The notes: generated from the sequence alone by a model not told the origin. 64,000 nt of DNA from UBA4416 sp035439445 (GCA_035439445.1 DAORKG010000005.1:1-64000); one strand, 5' to 3'. Positions 35,495 to 45,414 are shown, numbered from the stretch's first letter. Program-made: numbers and translations.

Positions 35495-37642
35495 ATGAGA
35501 AAAATTAAATTCTTACTATCAGTTTTAATGTGCTTTATTTATGCGGCATCTATTGCTCAAAATAGAGATATTCAGGAAGAGGCTGCGGTGTATTTCGATC
35601 AAAAGGATTACAAAAAAGCTTATGAAGCTTACGATAAATTGTACACCCAAGTTCCTAAAAATCTGGAGTATAAGTTTCGTTTGGGATATTGTTGTTTGTT
35701 TTATCCCGAAAAAAAAGCTAGGGCTATTGAAATTTTCGAAGATATTAAAAGAACAGATAAGTCGCCTGATGTTGATTATTATTTAGCTAAAGCTTATCAT
35801 ATAAACTATAGATTCGATGATGCTATAAAATCATATGAAAAATATATTTCTGAAAAAACAGGTAAATTATCAAAAGAAGAACAAGAGTTTATTGATGATT
35901 CGAAATTGGGAATAATTAATAGTAATAATGGAAAAGAATTAATTGCCAAGAAAATTATTGCAGATATTAAAAATATAGGTGCTCCTATCAATACAGATGA
36001 AACCGAGGCAGTGCCAATTATTTCGGCTGATGAATCTGTTATGATATACACTTATGTTGGAGAAAAAAGTACTGGTGGATTACTAAATGATATGTTAAAG
36101 CCTGATAAGGAAGAAGGTAAATATCATGAAGATATTTTCATTTGTACAAAAACTAATGATTCTACATGGAACCAGCCTATTGGTATTGCATCATTAAACA
36201 CTAATGCAAATGATGCTGCTGTTGCATTATCTCCGGATGGCCAAACTTTATTCACTTTTGCTAGCGATGTGAAAAATCCTGGCGATTTATATTTCAGTTC
36301 TCTTAACGGGACAGAGTGGAGTAAGCCAGAAAAACTAAATGCTAATATCAACTCTGATTATTGGGAAGGTAGTTGTTCTATTACTGCAGACGGCAGGTAT
36401 TTATATTTCGCATCAGAAAAACCAGGAGGCTTGGGTGGTAGAGATTTATATGTATCTGAAAAGGTAAATGGTGAATGGGCACCGGCAGTAAATTTAGGTC
36501 CATCCATAAACACGCCTTATAATGAAGACGCACCTTTTATTCACCCGGATGGAATAACCCTATTTTTTAGTTCTGAAGGTCATAAAAGTATAGGTGGTTA
36601 TGATATTATGTATTCAATTAAAAAAGAAAATAATTGGATTGAACCTTTAAGTATGGGTATTCCTTTAAATACAACTGAGGATGATAGATATTATGTAATT
36701 AATGCAAAAGGCGATGTGGGTTATTTTTCTTCAAACAGAGGAGGTGCAGGTGGCAAAGGTCAGCAAGATATTTACACTGTAACTCCTGGGATTTTGGGAG
36801 AAAAACCAATCTTAGCCTTATTAAAAGGCAGTGTTTATGTGGATGATAAACCGACTGAAGCAAAGATTGAAGTAGTAAAAAAAGAAACTCATACAGCTAT
36901 TGGTCCTTACTACGCAAATTCTAAAACCGGAAAATATTTAATGGCAATTTCACCAGGAAGCGGATACAAAATTAAAATCTCTGTTGCTGGAATGGATCCA
37001 ATTGAAGAGGAAATAGATGTGGAAAAGCTGCAGAAATTCGTTGAGATTAAAAAAGATTTTTACTTATACTCACCTGGATATGAAAATAAGAAAAATCAAA
37101 TCTCTGTGAAAACAATTTTAGATAGCTTAATCAATCCTACTTCAAATCCAGAAACTTTTAAAAATGATGCTGTTGCAACTAATACAGTTCAAACAAATTC
37201 AAATGTAAAAAATACTACGACTGATGAACCAGTAAAAAATACTACGACACCATGTAGCGGAGGTGCTATACCTGATTTTTCTTCTATAAAAGGTAAATCA
37301 TTAAATGATCCAAATATTTACAAACAGTTAATGGATATTGGAGGTAATATGTGTTCGGATGGTTTGGTGTTTAAAGTCCAGATTGCAGCATACCAACATC
37401 CTGAAAACTACAAATATGGTCACCTAAAACAATTCGGAAAACCTGAAGAGATTAAATATCCTGATGGAATCACTCGTTTTACTCAGTTGTCATTTTCAAC
37501 ATTGAAAGAGGCTGAGGCGGCGCGTCAAAAAATTATTGCTAAAGGACAAAAAGATGCTTGGTTAGTAGCATTTATTGACGGTAAACGATTCACACTTGAG
37601 GAATTAATTCTTGTAAACTTTAATGCTAAAGCTATAAATTAA
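35495..37642 (+). CDS. PorE-like TPR/PD40 protein with C-terminal SPOR-like domain
   Basis: A 715-residue exported protein from the ATG at 35495 (a TTG at 35462 is in frame but would precede the signal peptide). Order: signal peptide (to about 22), TPR repeats (25-150), PD40/WD40-like propeller blades (about 170-425, with repeated SPDGQTLFTFAS, SADGRYLYFASE-like and HPDGITLFFSSEG strings), a carboxypeptidase-regulatory-like domain (about 435-530), a Thr/Asn linker, and a final domain (about 615-710) reading VFKVQIAAYQHPENYKYGHL, which looks like SPOR. The T9SS subunit PorE has the same order but ends in OmpA. It may anchor an envelope complex to peptidoglycan. A bidirectional terminator follows. 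Confidence 0.78.
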   Translation: MRKIKFLLSVLMCFIYAASIAQNRDIQEEAAVYFDQKDYKKAYEAYDKLYTQVPKNLEYKFRLGYCCLFYPEKKARAIEIFEDIKRTDKSPDVDYYLAKAYHINYRFDDAIKSYEKYISEKTGKLSKEEQEFIDDSKLGIINSNNGKELIAKKIIADIKNIGAPINTDETEAVPIISADESVMIYTYVGEKSTGGLLNDMLKPDKEEGKYHEDIFICTKTNDSTWNQPIGIASLNTNANDAAVALSPDGQTLFTFASDVKNPGDLYFSSLNGTEWSKPEKLNANINSDYWEGSCSITADGRYLYFASEKPGGLGGRDLYVSEKVNGEWAPAVNLGPSINTPYNEDAPFIHPDGITLFFSSEGHKSIGGYDIMYSIKKENNWIEPLSMGIPLNTTEDDRYYVINAKGDVGYFSSNRGGAGGKGQQDIYTVTPGILGEKPILALLKGSVYVDDKPTEAKIEVVKKETHTAIGPYYANSKTGKYLMAISPGSGYKIKISVAGMDPIEEEIDVEKLQKFVEIKKDFYLYSPGYENKKNQISVKTILDSLINPTSNPETFKNDAVATNTVQTNSNVKNTTTDEPVKNTTTPCSGGAIPDFSSIKGKSLNDPNIYKQLMDIGGNMCSDGLVFKVQIAAYQHPENYKYGHLKQFGKPEEIKYPDGITRFTQLSFSTLKEAEAARQKIIAKGQKDAWLVAFIDGKRFTLEELILVNFNAKAIN

Positions 37643-37656
37643 AGCATAATACAGAT

Positions 37657-37694
37657 AAAAAGAAAGGCGATTCAATTGAATCGCCTTTCTTTTT
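37657..37694. terminator. Bidirectional terminator between the PorE-like gene and dnaN
   Basis: A perfect 38-base palindrome; each arm is AAAAAGAAAGGCGATTCAA or its complement. It sits between convergent genes and ends in T5 in both directions. Confidence 0.95.
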
Positions 37695-37707
37695 ATAATG
37701 ATAAGAA

Positions 37708-38829
37708 TTAGTTATTTAACATTACCGGCATCACTAACATTAATACATCTTCAGCCGGATTTGCTTTTTGCGTTGGAACAATAATTCCTGCACGATTAGG
37801 TGCACTCATTTCAATAGTAATTTCATCGCTTTCTAAATTCGTTAACATTTCTAATACAAATTTAGAATTGAATCCTATTTCCATATCCTCCCCAACATAA
37901 GTACACATTAATGTCTCATGTCCTTCGTTAGCAAAATCTAAATCTTCAGCAGATATAGTTAATTGACTTCCTGCAATTTTTAAACGGATTTGGTGTGTAG
38001 CTTTGTTTGCAAATACGCTCACACGACGGATAGCACCTAAGAAAGAAGTTCTATCAACCGTTAATTTATTTGGGTTTTGTTTTGGAATTACAGCTTCGTA
38101 GTTTGGATATTTCCCGTCTATTAAACGACATACTAAATTAATATTCCCGAAACTGAAATAAGCGTTTGTTTTATTGAACTCAACCTTCACCGCATCATCA
38201 ATTCCTGCCAATAAATTTTTTAAAACATTTAAAGGTTTTTTAGGCATAATGAAAGATGCTGAGGCACCAGCTTTTGCATCATTACGAGTATAACGCACTA
38301 ATTTATGAGCATCTGTTGCAACGAAAATTGAATTATCATCATTAAACTGGCAGAAAACCCCACTCATTACGGGTCTTAAATCATCATTACCTGTAGCAAA
38401 AATTGTTTTGTTAATGGCGTTACCTAATACATCACTCTTGATAATAACAGATGTAGCAGATTCTACTTTTGGTAATTTCGGATATTCATCTCCGTTATGA
38501 CCTGTTAACGTATAATCTCCCGTTTCCGTTTTTAGTTTTGCACTAAATTTTTTATTATCTATGATAAATGAAATTGGCTGCTCGGGTAAGTTACTTAATG
38601 CTTCTAATAATGTTTTAGCAGGTATAGCAATATTTCCATTTTCTGAGGAGTCAACTTTTATACTAGTTGTGATAGTTGTTTCCATATCACTAGCAAAAAG
38701 TGTAAGCATACCATTTTTAAGTTCAAACAAAAAGCAATCTAAAATGGGAATAGTGTTACTTGAGTTTAGCACTCCACTAATAGATTTTAAGTGTTTTAAT
38801 AAAGTAGATGATGATACTACAAAGTTCAT
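37708..38829 (-). CDS. dnaN: DNA polymerase III subunit beta (sliding clamp)
   Basis: A 373-residue clamp protein with three repeated DnaN domains and the normal C-terminus (VLMLVMPVMLNN, the usual V-x-M-P-M-R-type end in altered form). FFATGNDDLRPVMSG-like residues (here FATGNDDLRPVMSGVF) are characteristic. It encircles DNA and tethers the polymerase. It is not near dnaA; instead it follows gldF-gldG on the same strand, separated by 87 bases, a linkage I recall from other Bacteroidota. Confidence 0.95.
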   Translation of the reverse strand: MNFVVSSSTLLKHLKSISGVLNSSNTIPILDCFLFELKNGMLTLFASDMETTITTSIKVDSSENGNIAIPAKTLLEALSNLPEQPISFIIDNKKFSAKLKTETGDYTLTGHNGDEYPKLPKVESATSVIIKSDVLGNAINKTIFATGNDDLRPVMSGVFCQFNDDNSIFVATDAHKLVRYTRNDAKAGASASFIMPKKPLNVLKNLLAGIDDAVKVEFNKTNAYFSFGNINLVCRLIDGKYPNYEAVIPKQNPNKLTVDRTSFLGAIRRVSVFANKATHQIRLKIAGSQLTISAEDLDFANEGHETLMCTYVGEDMEIGFNSKFVLEMLTNLESDEITIEMSAPNRAGIIVPTQKANPAEDVLMLVMPVMLNN

Positions 38830-38916
38830 ATAGTTAGTTTTTAATCAATCAAATTTAATGATATGATACCTGTAACTACTTTGAAAGAGTAGGTATTTAT
38901 AAACTACTTTTTAACA

Positions 38917-39939
38917 TTATTTCTGTGGTAAGAAATACTGATATGTTTGAAGAATTTTACCAAAAACGTAAAATTGAGCTACACCGTAATCCTTACCGTT
39001 ATTATATCTTACAAATAATTTATCAGGATCATATTTGTAATTAATGCCGTATTGGGCGTTTTTTTCCGGAATGGCATGTTTGTGGAAAAACTCGCAAGTG
39101 CTTGACCCATTGTTTCTGTCAAAAATTGTAAGAGTAGCAAATGGAACGCCTGATTTTGAAAGAGAATCAACTAAGTGGTCATTTTTATCTAAAACTACTT
39201 CGCAATTTACATTTTGAAAATATGCTATGTATTGTTTCATTTTATCTTCATCAAATTGCACAGCACCTTTTTTAGTTTTTAAACCAAATCGTTGCATACT
39301 AAATAAGTCAATAACAAATGAAGAATCAGGGGATTCGTGTAAGTCCATTTTAATTTGTTTTATTTGTGGAGGACGATAGTTAATAATTAATCGATCTCTC
39401 CAATCAATAGCATCTGTTAAATAGCGTGTAGATAGGAAACCATCAAATCCAGGAATGTGAGTTATAAAAGGTTCTTCATAGTTTTCTCCTGTTTCTAAAT
39501 TGGTCAAAATCATGTAAGTGCCTGTGTTATCTTGTGTTGGATGACCTACATAATATTGTTTTACTTTTTCCCCTTTGCTGTAAACTTCAACTTTTGTTGA
39601 TTTTGAAGCCATAATTTTAATAACAGAATTTCGTCCACTTTTAGAAACAGGCGATTTTACCTCTACCGAATGTATTGTATATAGCAATAATTCCAATACG
39701 TCTGGTCTTACAGGAAATTTGCCATCTAGGATCCAGCCTTGTGCTTTTCGCTCTAATAGCACTTGTTTACCATCTTTATCAGCCAAAAATATCTTATCGA
39801 TAGAAGCTGTGTCTTTATATCCAAATGAACTGGCTTCTTTATTTATTGTTGAAGTTTTTCCTTTGTTTTTATATATGTATATCGATAGTCCCGTTAAAAT
39901 AACAAGAATAGTAAGTATTATAATGGTGGATTTTTTCAT
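38917..39939 (-). CDS. DUF4340-like periplasmic protein of the GldFG locus
   Basis: A 340-residue protein from the ATG at 39939 (MKKSTIIILTILVILTG); the frame is open 21 codons further upstream into gldG but the extra residues are not signal-like. One N-terminal membrane anchor (about 5-22) is followed by a periplasmic part with repeated beta segments (KIFLADKDGKQVLLERKAQGWILDG and AINYRPPQ-like strings), typical of DUF4340. Such proteins are found with ABC systems that have a GldG-type auxiliary subunit. It begins 16 bases after gldG and is presumably an extra component of that complex. Confidence 0.75.
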   Translation of the reverse strand: MKKSTIIILTILVILTGLSIYIYKNKGKTSTINKEASSFGYKDTASIDKIFLADKDGKQVLLERKAQGWILDGKFPVRPDVLELLLYTIHSVEVKSPVSKSGRNSVIKIMASKSTKVEVYSKGEKVKQYYVGHPTQDNTGTYMILTNLETGENYEEPFITHIPGFDGFLSTRYLTDAIDWRDRLIINYRPPQIKQIKMDLHESPDSSFVIDLFSMQRFGLKTKKGAVQFDEDKMKQYIAYFQNVNCEVVLDKNDHLVDSLSKSGVPFATLTIFDRNNGSSTCEFFHKHAIPEKNAQYGINYKYDPDKLFVRYNNGKDYGVAQFYVFGKILQTYQYFLPQK

Positions 39940-39955
39940 TTGATTTTTTATTTTT

Positions 39956-41653
39956 TTACTTGCTATATCTTCTTTTTCGAATATAGAATTGAATAATACC
40001 AAAACAAATAATTATAAAGAGAGGTAAACCTACATTGGTTAGTTTCCATTTAGTTACTTGAGTTGCAGTTTTCTTTTTGTCTAATAATCTTAGTTTAACT
40101 TCTCTTGAACGTAATTGTAATAAACCCTCATCATCCAATAAATAATTCATACAGTTTAATAAAAATGTTTTATTGGCAAATTGCTGTTTCGTGTAAATAT
40201 CATATCCTACAGGAAATATCATGCCGGTACCTCTTTGGTATTCATTTTTTGCAATATCTCCATCAGTAACAACAATCATTTTGGTAGGTTTACTTTTTCC
40301 TTTGAAATCAAAGATACTGTCTTCTAATATTCTGCTTGTAATACGATTTTTATAGTTTGACTCAAATTGTCCTTCTAGAAGACATGCAACATTTTGAAAA
40401 GAGTTGGTATATTGACTTTCCTGTGGTTTTAATTTTACTTGAGCTGCTAAAATTCTAACAGGTGTAGGTTGTGTTTTGGTATATCTTGAAGTTTGTAATA
40501 AAATTGTTTTGGTTACATCTCTTGCAAAAACTGTATCTAAAGTGCCTATATATTCTGTGCGAATTAAATCTAGGTTTTTTACAATTGGATGGTTGGAAGT
40601 AGGCAGTAATAATGGGTAGTAGTTCCAAAAGAAAGGTTTGAAATCCGGTTGTCCTTTTTTGAACCCTACATTCACAGGTACTTGAGCTGATTGTAAATCT
40701 TGAACTAATACGGGATTTAAACGAACACCATATTTAAACAACATATCCTCTAAGTTGAGTTCATTATTAAAACCCAAAGAGTAACCTCTGGTTGTTAAGG
40801 TATCTCGATTTACATACACGGGGTCAATCAACCAAAGAGCTTTTCCTCCATGCATGATAAACTGATCAATGATAAATTTATCTTTTTCATCAAACATTGA
40901 GTCGGGTTGTGCAATTACAATAGCATCAGCACCTTTTAATGCATATAATTTATGATTAATGTTTACTCTTGATACATTATAATATTCAGCAACAGAACGC
41001 ATAAAATCAGCCCCTCGAATAGTATCTAACTCACTGTGCCCTTCAATAAATAAAACTTCGGGTTTTTTAATTAATGTTGTTTTTCTGATGGCATTTGTTA
41101 AGCCATATTCCATTTCTTGAATTGAGTTGTTGATGCTTTGTTCAGCATCAAAACCTAACTGACGTTTATAAATTTGCCAAACACTTTCTTTGCCTTTATA
41201 GGAGATAATTGCACCAGGCCAAATAAATGTTTCCGATACCTTTTGAGAACTTCTGTCAACAATCTGTTCAGGCATTATGCCTTTTTCATAAAGTTGTCTT
41301 TCTATTTTATCTGTTTCTTCTTTACTGGGATTTTCTAGAGGATTAATTAATTCATATTCTAAATTACCATTTGAATATGCCCTAAACTCATCTAGTAGTT
41401 CCTTAGTTTCATTTTTTAAACGTGTAAAGTTTGGATTAAAATCACCTTGCAGATATACTTTAATGTATACAACATCATTTAAGCTATTTAATAATTTTCT
41501 AGATGATTCTGATAAAGTATATCGTTTCTCTGATGTTAAGTCAAAACGTTTAAAAACAAAAGACCCAACAAAGTTTATTAATATAACAATTACTAATACA
41601 GCTAAAAGTATAGCAATATCTTTTCTTTTTCGTATAGATTTTTTTTGAGTCAT
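39956..41653 (-). CDS. gldG: Gliding-motility ABC transporter auxiliary protein GldG
   Basis: A 565-residue protein with an N-terminal membrane segment (about 14-33), a large periplasmic ABC_transp_aux domain (about 45-520, with FIWPGAIISYKGKESVWQIYKRQ and LFIEGHSELDT), and a C-terminal membrane helix (about 538-557). It matches GldG, which with GldF forms the membrane part of an ABC complex required for gliding in Flavobacterium. gldF is directly upstream (1-base gap). gldA is not in the window. Confidence 0.9.
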   Translation of the reverse strand: MTQKKSIRKRKDIAILLAVLVIVILINFVGSFVFKRFDLTSEKRYTLSESSRKLLNSLNDVVYIKVYLQGDFNPNFTRLKNETKELLDEFRAYSNGNLEYELINPLENPSKEETDKIERQLYEKGIMPEQIVDRSSQKVSETFIWPGAIISYKGKESVWQIYKRQLGFDAEQSINNSIQEMEYGLTNAIRKTTLIKKPEVLFIEGHSELDTIRGADFMRSVAEYYNVSRVNINHKLYALKGADAIVIAQPDSMFDEKDKFIIDQFIMHGGKALWLIDPVYVNRDTLTTRGYSLGFNNELNLEDMLFKYGVRLNPVLVQDLQSAQVPVNVGFKKGQPDFKPFFWNYYPLLLPTSNHPIVKNLDLIRTEYIGTLDTVFARDVTKTILLQTSRYTKTQPTPVRILAAQVKLKPQESQYTNSFQNVACLLEGQFESNYKNRITSRILEDSIFDFKGKSKPTKMIVVTDGDIAKNEYQRGTGMIFPVGYDIYTKQQFANKTFLLNCMNYLLDDEGLLQLRSREVKLRLLDKKKTATQVTKWKLTNVGLPLFIIICFGIIQFYIRKRRYSK

Positions 41654-41654
41654 A

Positions 41655-42395
41655 TTACCACTTTCTGCTTTCTAAAACGAGTTTTGATAATAAATTAAAC
41701 AAAGCAATAATGCTCACAAAATAAATAACATCACGAGTATCTATTACTCCTCGACTCATGCTCACATAATGGTCGTTCATTCCTAATCCTTTTACAAAAG
41801 CGTCATATTTACCAAACACACCGGATGAGGCGATAAAATCAAAACCAACATAAGTAATGAAGCAAAGTAATAAAGCCATGATAAAAGCTATGACTTGATT
41901 TTCTGAAATAGCAGATGCAAATGTTCCCACAGAGACAAATCCAGCCCCTAAAAATAGTAGTCCAACATATGAACCCCACATGCCACCTGTATCAATGTTC
42001 CCCTTTGGATAACCTAATTGATGAACCGAATAGTAATAGATTAATGTTGGTAGTAATGATACTATCACCAAAACAACACCTGCAAAATATTTTGCCAATA
42101 CAATTTGTAGTTCAGTTAATGGGCGAGTCAATAAAAGCTCAATAGTGCCTGTTTTTTTTTCCTCAGAGAAACTTCGCATCGTAATAGCGGGAATTAAAAA
42201 AAGATATACCCAAGGTGCCAAAATGAATAAAGGGTCAATGTTTGCAAAGCCATTTTCTAAAATATTGGAGCCGGCACTTTCTGTTGGAACTAACCACATA
42301 AAAGTACCAATGCCGGTAATAAAAACACCAATTGCTATATAACCAATCAGTGAACTTAAAAAGCTGCGTATTTCTTTAATTAATAGGGTAATCAT
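41655..42395 (-). CDS. gldF: Gliding-motility ABC transporter permease GldF
   Basis: A 246-residue ABC-2-type permease with six membrane segments (including LIGYIAIGVFITGIGTFMW and LFLIPAITMRSFSEEKKTGT). The motif RSFSEEKKTGTIELLLTRPL is the coupling region of ABC-2 permeases. It pairs with GldG and an ATPase (GldA) encoded elsewhere. The system is linked to gliding and type IX export components in other Bacteroidota. It is the first gene of the gldF-gldG-DUF4340 unit. Confidence 0.9.
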   Translation of the reverse strand: MITLLIKEIRSFLSSLIGYIAIGVFITGIGTFMWLVPTESAGSNILENGFANIDPLFILAPWVYLFLIPAITMRSFSEEKKTGTIELLLTRPLTELQIVLAKYFAGVVLVIVSLLPTLIYYYSVHQLGYPKGNIDTGGMWGSYVGLLFLGAGFVSVGTFASAISENQVIAFIMALLLCFITYVGFDFIASSGVFGKYDAFVKGLGMNDHYVSMSRGVIDTRDVIYFVSIIALFNLLSKLVLESRKW

Positions 42396-42439
42396 ACAGA
42401 ACTCAAAAATAGCAATAGATTTTAAAATATACTATAAAC

Positions 42440-42473
42440 TTGTATTATCTCGATTTTTTTTAATGTATTTTAG
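42440..42473 (+). promoter_or_regulatory. Possible promoter of the PAP2-like gene
   Basis: TTG (42440-42442), a 23-base spacer and TATTTTAG (42466-42473) give a partial match to the TTG/TAnnTTTG consensus. If real, transcription would begin near 42480 and the ATG at 42487, not 42463, would be the start. Confidence 0.3.
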
Positions 42474-43119
42474 CATTTTCTTATTCATGAAGAATATTGC
42501 TCATTTAATATCTTATTTATTTCATCCTTTATTAATGGCTACATATGGCTGTTTATTAGTGTTTTTTGTGTTTACTAATTCTATTTACTTTGTGTTTACT
42601 CCTTTAAAGTTAAAGTTAGTATTAACCTTAACAGTTTTTGCATTTACATTTTTATTGCCTTCATTAAATCTTTTGATTTTATATAAATTGAATTATGTAA
42701 GTTCATTAAAAATAGAAGATCGCAAGGAGCGTATATTCCCTTTAATTATGACGGCCTTATGTTATTTTGGATTGTTTTACATGATTTATGATTTTAATAT
42801 TTGGCCTGCGATTAAGCTGTTTATTTTTGGAGCGGGCTTTTGTATTTTGTCGACAGCCATTATTAGTATATGGTGGCAAATTAGTGCTCATATGATTGGA
42901 ATAGGCGGACTAATTGGTGTTTTAATTGCAATGAGCTATTTTATGCAAATGCCAATATTTTTTATGATTTCTTGTTGCATATTGATTGCCGGAGCAGTTG
43001 GGTTTGCACGTTTAACATTAAAAGCTCATACACCAACTCAGGTTTATGTTGGTTTTTTGTTTGGTTGCATCGTGCAGTTTTCTTTATTTTTTATAGCACA
43101 AAGTCTTACATTTGTTTAG
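42463..43119 (+). CDS. PAP2-like integral membrane protein
   Basis: A 218-residue protein with about six hydrophobic segments. The segment VGFARLTLKAHTPTQVYVGFLFG near residues 178-200 corresponds to motif 3 of membrane PAP2 phosphatases (S-R-x5-H-x3-D), but the motif residues are changed and motifs 1 and 2 are not clear. It may be a degenerate lipid phosphatase or a structural relative. A second ATG at 42487 would shorten the protein by eight residues. It is 13 bases upstream of the epimerase gene and likely in an operon with it. Confidence 0.65.
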   Translation: MYFSIFLFMKNIAHLISYLFHPLLMATYGCLLVFFVFTNSIYFVFTPLKLKLVLTLTVFAFTFLLPSLNLLILYKLNYVSSLKIEDRKERIFPLIMTALCYFGLFYMIYDFNIWPAIKLFIFGAGFCILSTAIISIWWQISAHMIGIGGLIGVLIAMSYFMQMPIFFMISCCILIAGAVGFARLTLKAHTPTQVYVGFLFGCIVQFSLFFIAQSLTFV

Positions 43120-43132
43120 ATTTTAAACATTC

Positions 43133-44149
43133 ATGAATTTAGTAACAGGAGCAACAGGATTGGTAGGAGCGCATTTAGTTTTGCAGCTTTTACAGCAAGG
43201 TAAGTCTGTTGTGGCTATTAAACGACAAGGAAGTGATGTTTTAAAAACCAAAAAACTCTTCTCTTATTACACTTCAGATTCAGAAAATTTATTCAATAAA
43301 ATAAAGTGGGTAGATGCTGATGTACTAGATATTTTTTCTTTGTTAGAGGCACTAGAAGGAATAGAAACAGTTTACCATTGTGCAGGATTCGTATCTTTTA
43401 ATTCAAAGGATAGAAAACAAATGCATCGCATTAACTCAGAAGGAACAGCTAATTTGGTTAATGCCTGTTTAGAAAAAAATATTAAAGCGTTTTGTCATGT
43501 AAGCTCAATTGCAACATTACAAAATCCAGACATCACAACAAACATTGATGAATCTGTATATTGGAAGTCTTCACCAAATGCTAGTGATTATGCAATTAGT
43601 AAATATAATGGTGAACGAGAGGTATGGCGAGGAACCGAAGAAGGATTAAATGCGGTGATTGTTAATCCGGGTATTATTTTAGGACCTGGTTTTTGGCATC
43701 AAAGTTCAGGAAAGTTAATTGAAACATTATATAAAGGAAATCCCTTTTATACCAGAGGTTCGAGCGCTACCGTTGATGCTAGAGATGTAGCTTCATGTAT
43801 GATTCAACTAATTGAAAAAAAAGAATTTAGTAGGCGATTTGTGTTGATTGAGAATAATTATTCATTCAAAGAAATTTTATCATCCGTCAATAAAGCTTTA
43901 GGCAAAAAAGAACCAAGATTAGAAGCAGGAAAAGCATTGTTAACTATAGGGAAATGGTTGGATGGGATAAAAAGTTTTTTTACTAATAAAGAACAAATTA
44001 TTACAAAAGAAACCATCAATGCTACTTTAGACAATAACTCATATAACAACAACAGAATAAAAGAAGTGATAAATCATCAATTTATTCCTTTAATAGATAC
44101 GGTTCAATTTGTTTGTGGAGCTTATTTAAAAGATATAAGAACAAAATAG
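43133..44149 (+). CDS. NAD-dependent epimerase/dehydratase (extended SDR)
   Basis: A 338-residue extended short-chain dehydrogenase. The Rossmann motif VTGATGLVGAHL is at the N-terminus, and the active-site pair is in DYAISKYNGER (YxxxK). It resembles dihydroflavonol reductase- or 3-beta-HSD-type enzymes rather than sugar epimerases; the substrate is unknown. Its stop is directly followed by the ATG of the CapA-like gene (44149/44150), so the two are co-translated. Confidence 0.85.
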   Translation: MNLVTGATGLVGAHLVLQLLQQGKSVVAIKRQGSDVLKTKKLFSYYTSDSENLFNKIKWVDADVLDIFSLLEALEGIETVYHCAGFVSFNSKDRKQMHRINSEGTANLVNACLEKNIKAFCHVSSIATLQNPDITTNIDESVYWKSSPNASDYAISKYNGEREVWRGTEEGLNAVIVNPGIILGPGFWHQSSGKLIETLYKGNPFYTRGSSATVDARDVASCMIQLIEKKEFSRRFVLIENNYSFKEILSSVNKALGKKEPRLEAGKALLTIGKWLDGIKSFFTNKEQIITKETINATLDNNSYNNNRIKEVINHQFIPLIDTVQFVCGAYLKDIRTK

Positions 44150-45376
44150 ATGCTGAAAAAGACATACATACTTGTTGTTATAATTCTTATTGCAATTTTG
44201 TTTGGCACTTGTAAAACACCTGAAAAAACAATAGTTAAAGAGGAGCCAAGTGTGGAGGTGATAGAAAAAGTTAAAGAGTATCAAGCTCCTCAAACAATTA
44301 CTTATTTGCCGCCTCCTACAGATTCTGTTTCTCAAATATCAATTAATTTGGTGGGTGATTTAATGTGTCATCTACCTCAAACCAATAATGCAAAACTAAG
44401 TGATGGTACTTTTGATTTCAATCCTAGTTTCGAATATATTAAACCTTATTTACAAGACGCTGATATCACTATAGGGAATTTAGAAACTACCTTTGCAGGT
44501 ACTGTTCAGCCTTATGCCGGATACCCTGCTTTTAATAGTCCTGACGCATACTGCACAGCGTTAAAGAATGCCGGATTTGATTTTTTGGTTACGGCAAATA
44601 ATCATAGTATGGATACTCGTGAGGCTGGTTTGCTGAGAACTATTGAAGTAATTAAAAAGCATGGTTTAGGTTATGCGGGCACTTATTCAAGTCAACAAGA
44701 TCATGATTCTTTAAGAATAGTAAACGTTAAAGGAGTTAAGTTGGGTATTTTAAATTATACCTATGGAACAAATGGTGCTTACCCAAGTGTAGATCATAAA
44801 TACATGCTGAATGTGATTGATTCGGCAGGTATTGTCGACGCTGTAAAATCAGTCAAAAACAAAGGTGCTGATATTGTTTTGGTGTTCTACCACATGGGAT
44901 TGGAAAATATTGTGGAGCCAACCCAGGCGCAAAAGGATGCTGTTAGATTTGCACTAGATGCAGGAGCTACTTTGGTTATTGGTGCTCATCCACATGTGAT
45001 AGGGCCAACTCAAAAAGTTTATTCTAAAGCGATTAACGACACATCTTTTGTAGCGTATAGTTTAGGTAATTTTTTATCAAATCAATATTGGCGATATACT
45101 GATGCTGGAGTTATTTTGAAATTGATTGTTCAGAAAAATTTCACTAAAAAAACATGTAAATTTAAAGATGCAAATTTTATTCCTACCTGGGTTTATAGAG
45201 GAGATGGTTCAAGAAAAATGCACATATTATTTCCGGCTCAATGGGCTTCAGATTCCCTCAAGTTGCCAGATTATTTGAATGCCGTGCATCGTCAAAAAAT
45301 GTTGGAGGCTTTTAACGATACAAAACAGGTTTTAATGAAGTATAATATTGATTTAAAACTGAATTTCGTAAAATAA
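44150..45376 (+). CDS. CapA-like lipoprotein (poly-gamma-glutamate synthesis/metallophosphatase fold)
   Basis: A 408-residue exported protein with a lipoprotein signal (lipobox FGTC, Cys21). The PGA_cap domain (about 60-330) is seen by NLVGDLMCHLPQTNNA, DITIGNLETTFAG, TANNHSMD and ADIVLVFYHMG...GAHPHVIGP, which are metallophosphoesterase-type metal ligands. CapA proteins take part in capsule or peptidoglycan-related export in other bacteria; no capB/capC is present here. The role is unknown. It follows the epimerase gene without a gap. Confidence 0.85.
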   Translation: MLKKTYILVVIILIAILFGTCKTPEKTIVKEEPSVEVIEKVKEYQAPQTITYLPPPTDSVSQISINLVGDLMCHLPQTNNAKLSDGTFDFNPSFEYIKPYLQDADITIGNLETTFAGTVQPYAGYPAFNSPDAYCTALKNAGFDFLVTANNHSMDTREAGLLRTIEVIKKHGLGYAGTYSSQQDHDSLRIVNVKGVKLGILNYTYGTNGAYPSVDHKYMLNVIDSAGIVDAVKSVKNKGADIVLVFYHMGLENIVEPTQAQKDAVRFALDAGATLVIGAHPHVIGPTQKVYSKAINDTSFVAYSLGNFLSNQYWRYTDAGVILKLIVQKNFTKKTCKFKDANFIPTWVYRGDGSRKMHILFPAQWASDSLKLPDYLNAVHRQKMLEAFNDTKQVLMKYNIDLKLNFVK

Positions 45377-45414
45377 TTGAAATTTTAACATTTTAAAAAA
45401 AATCGAAAAAAAGT

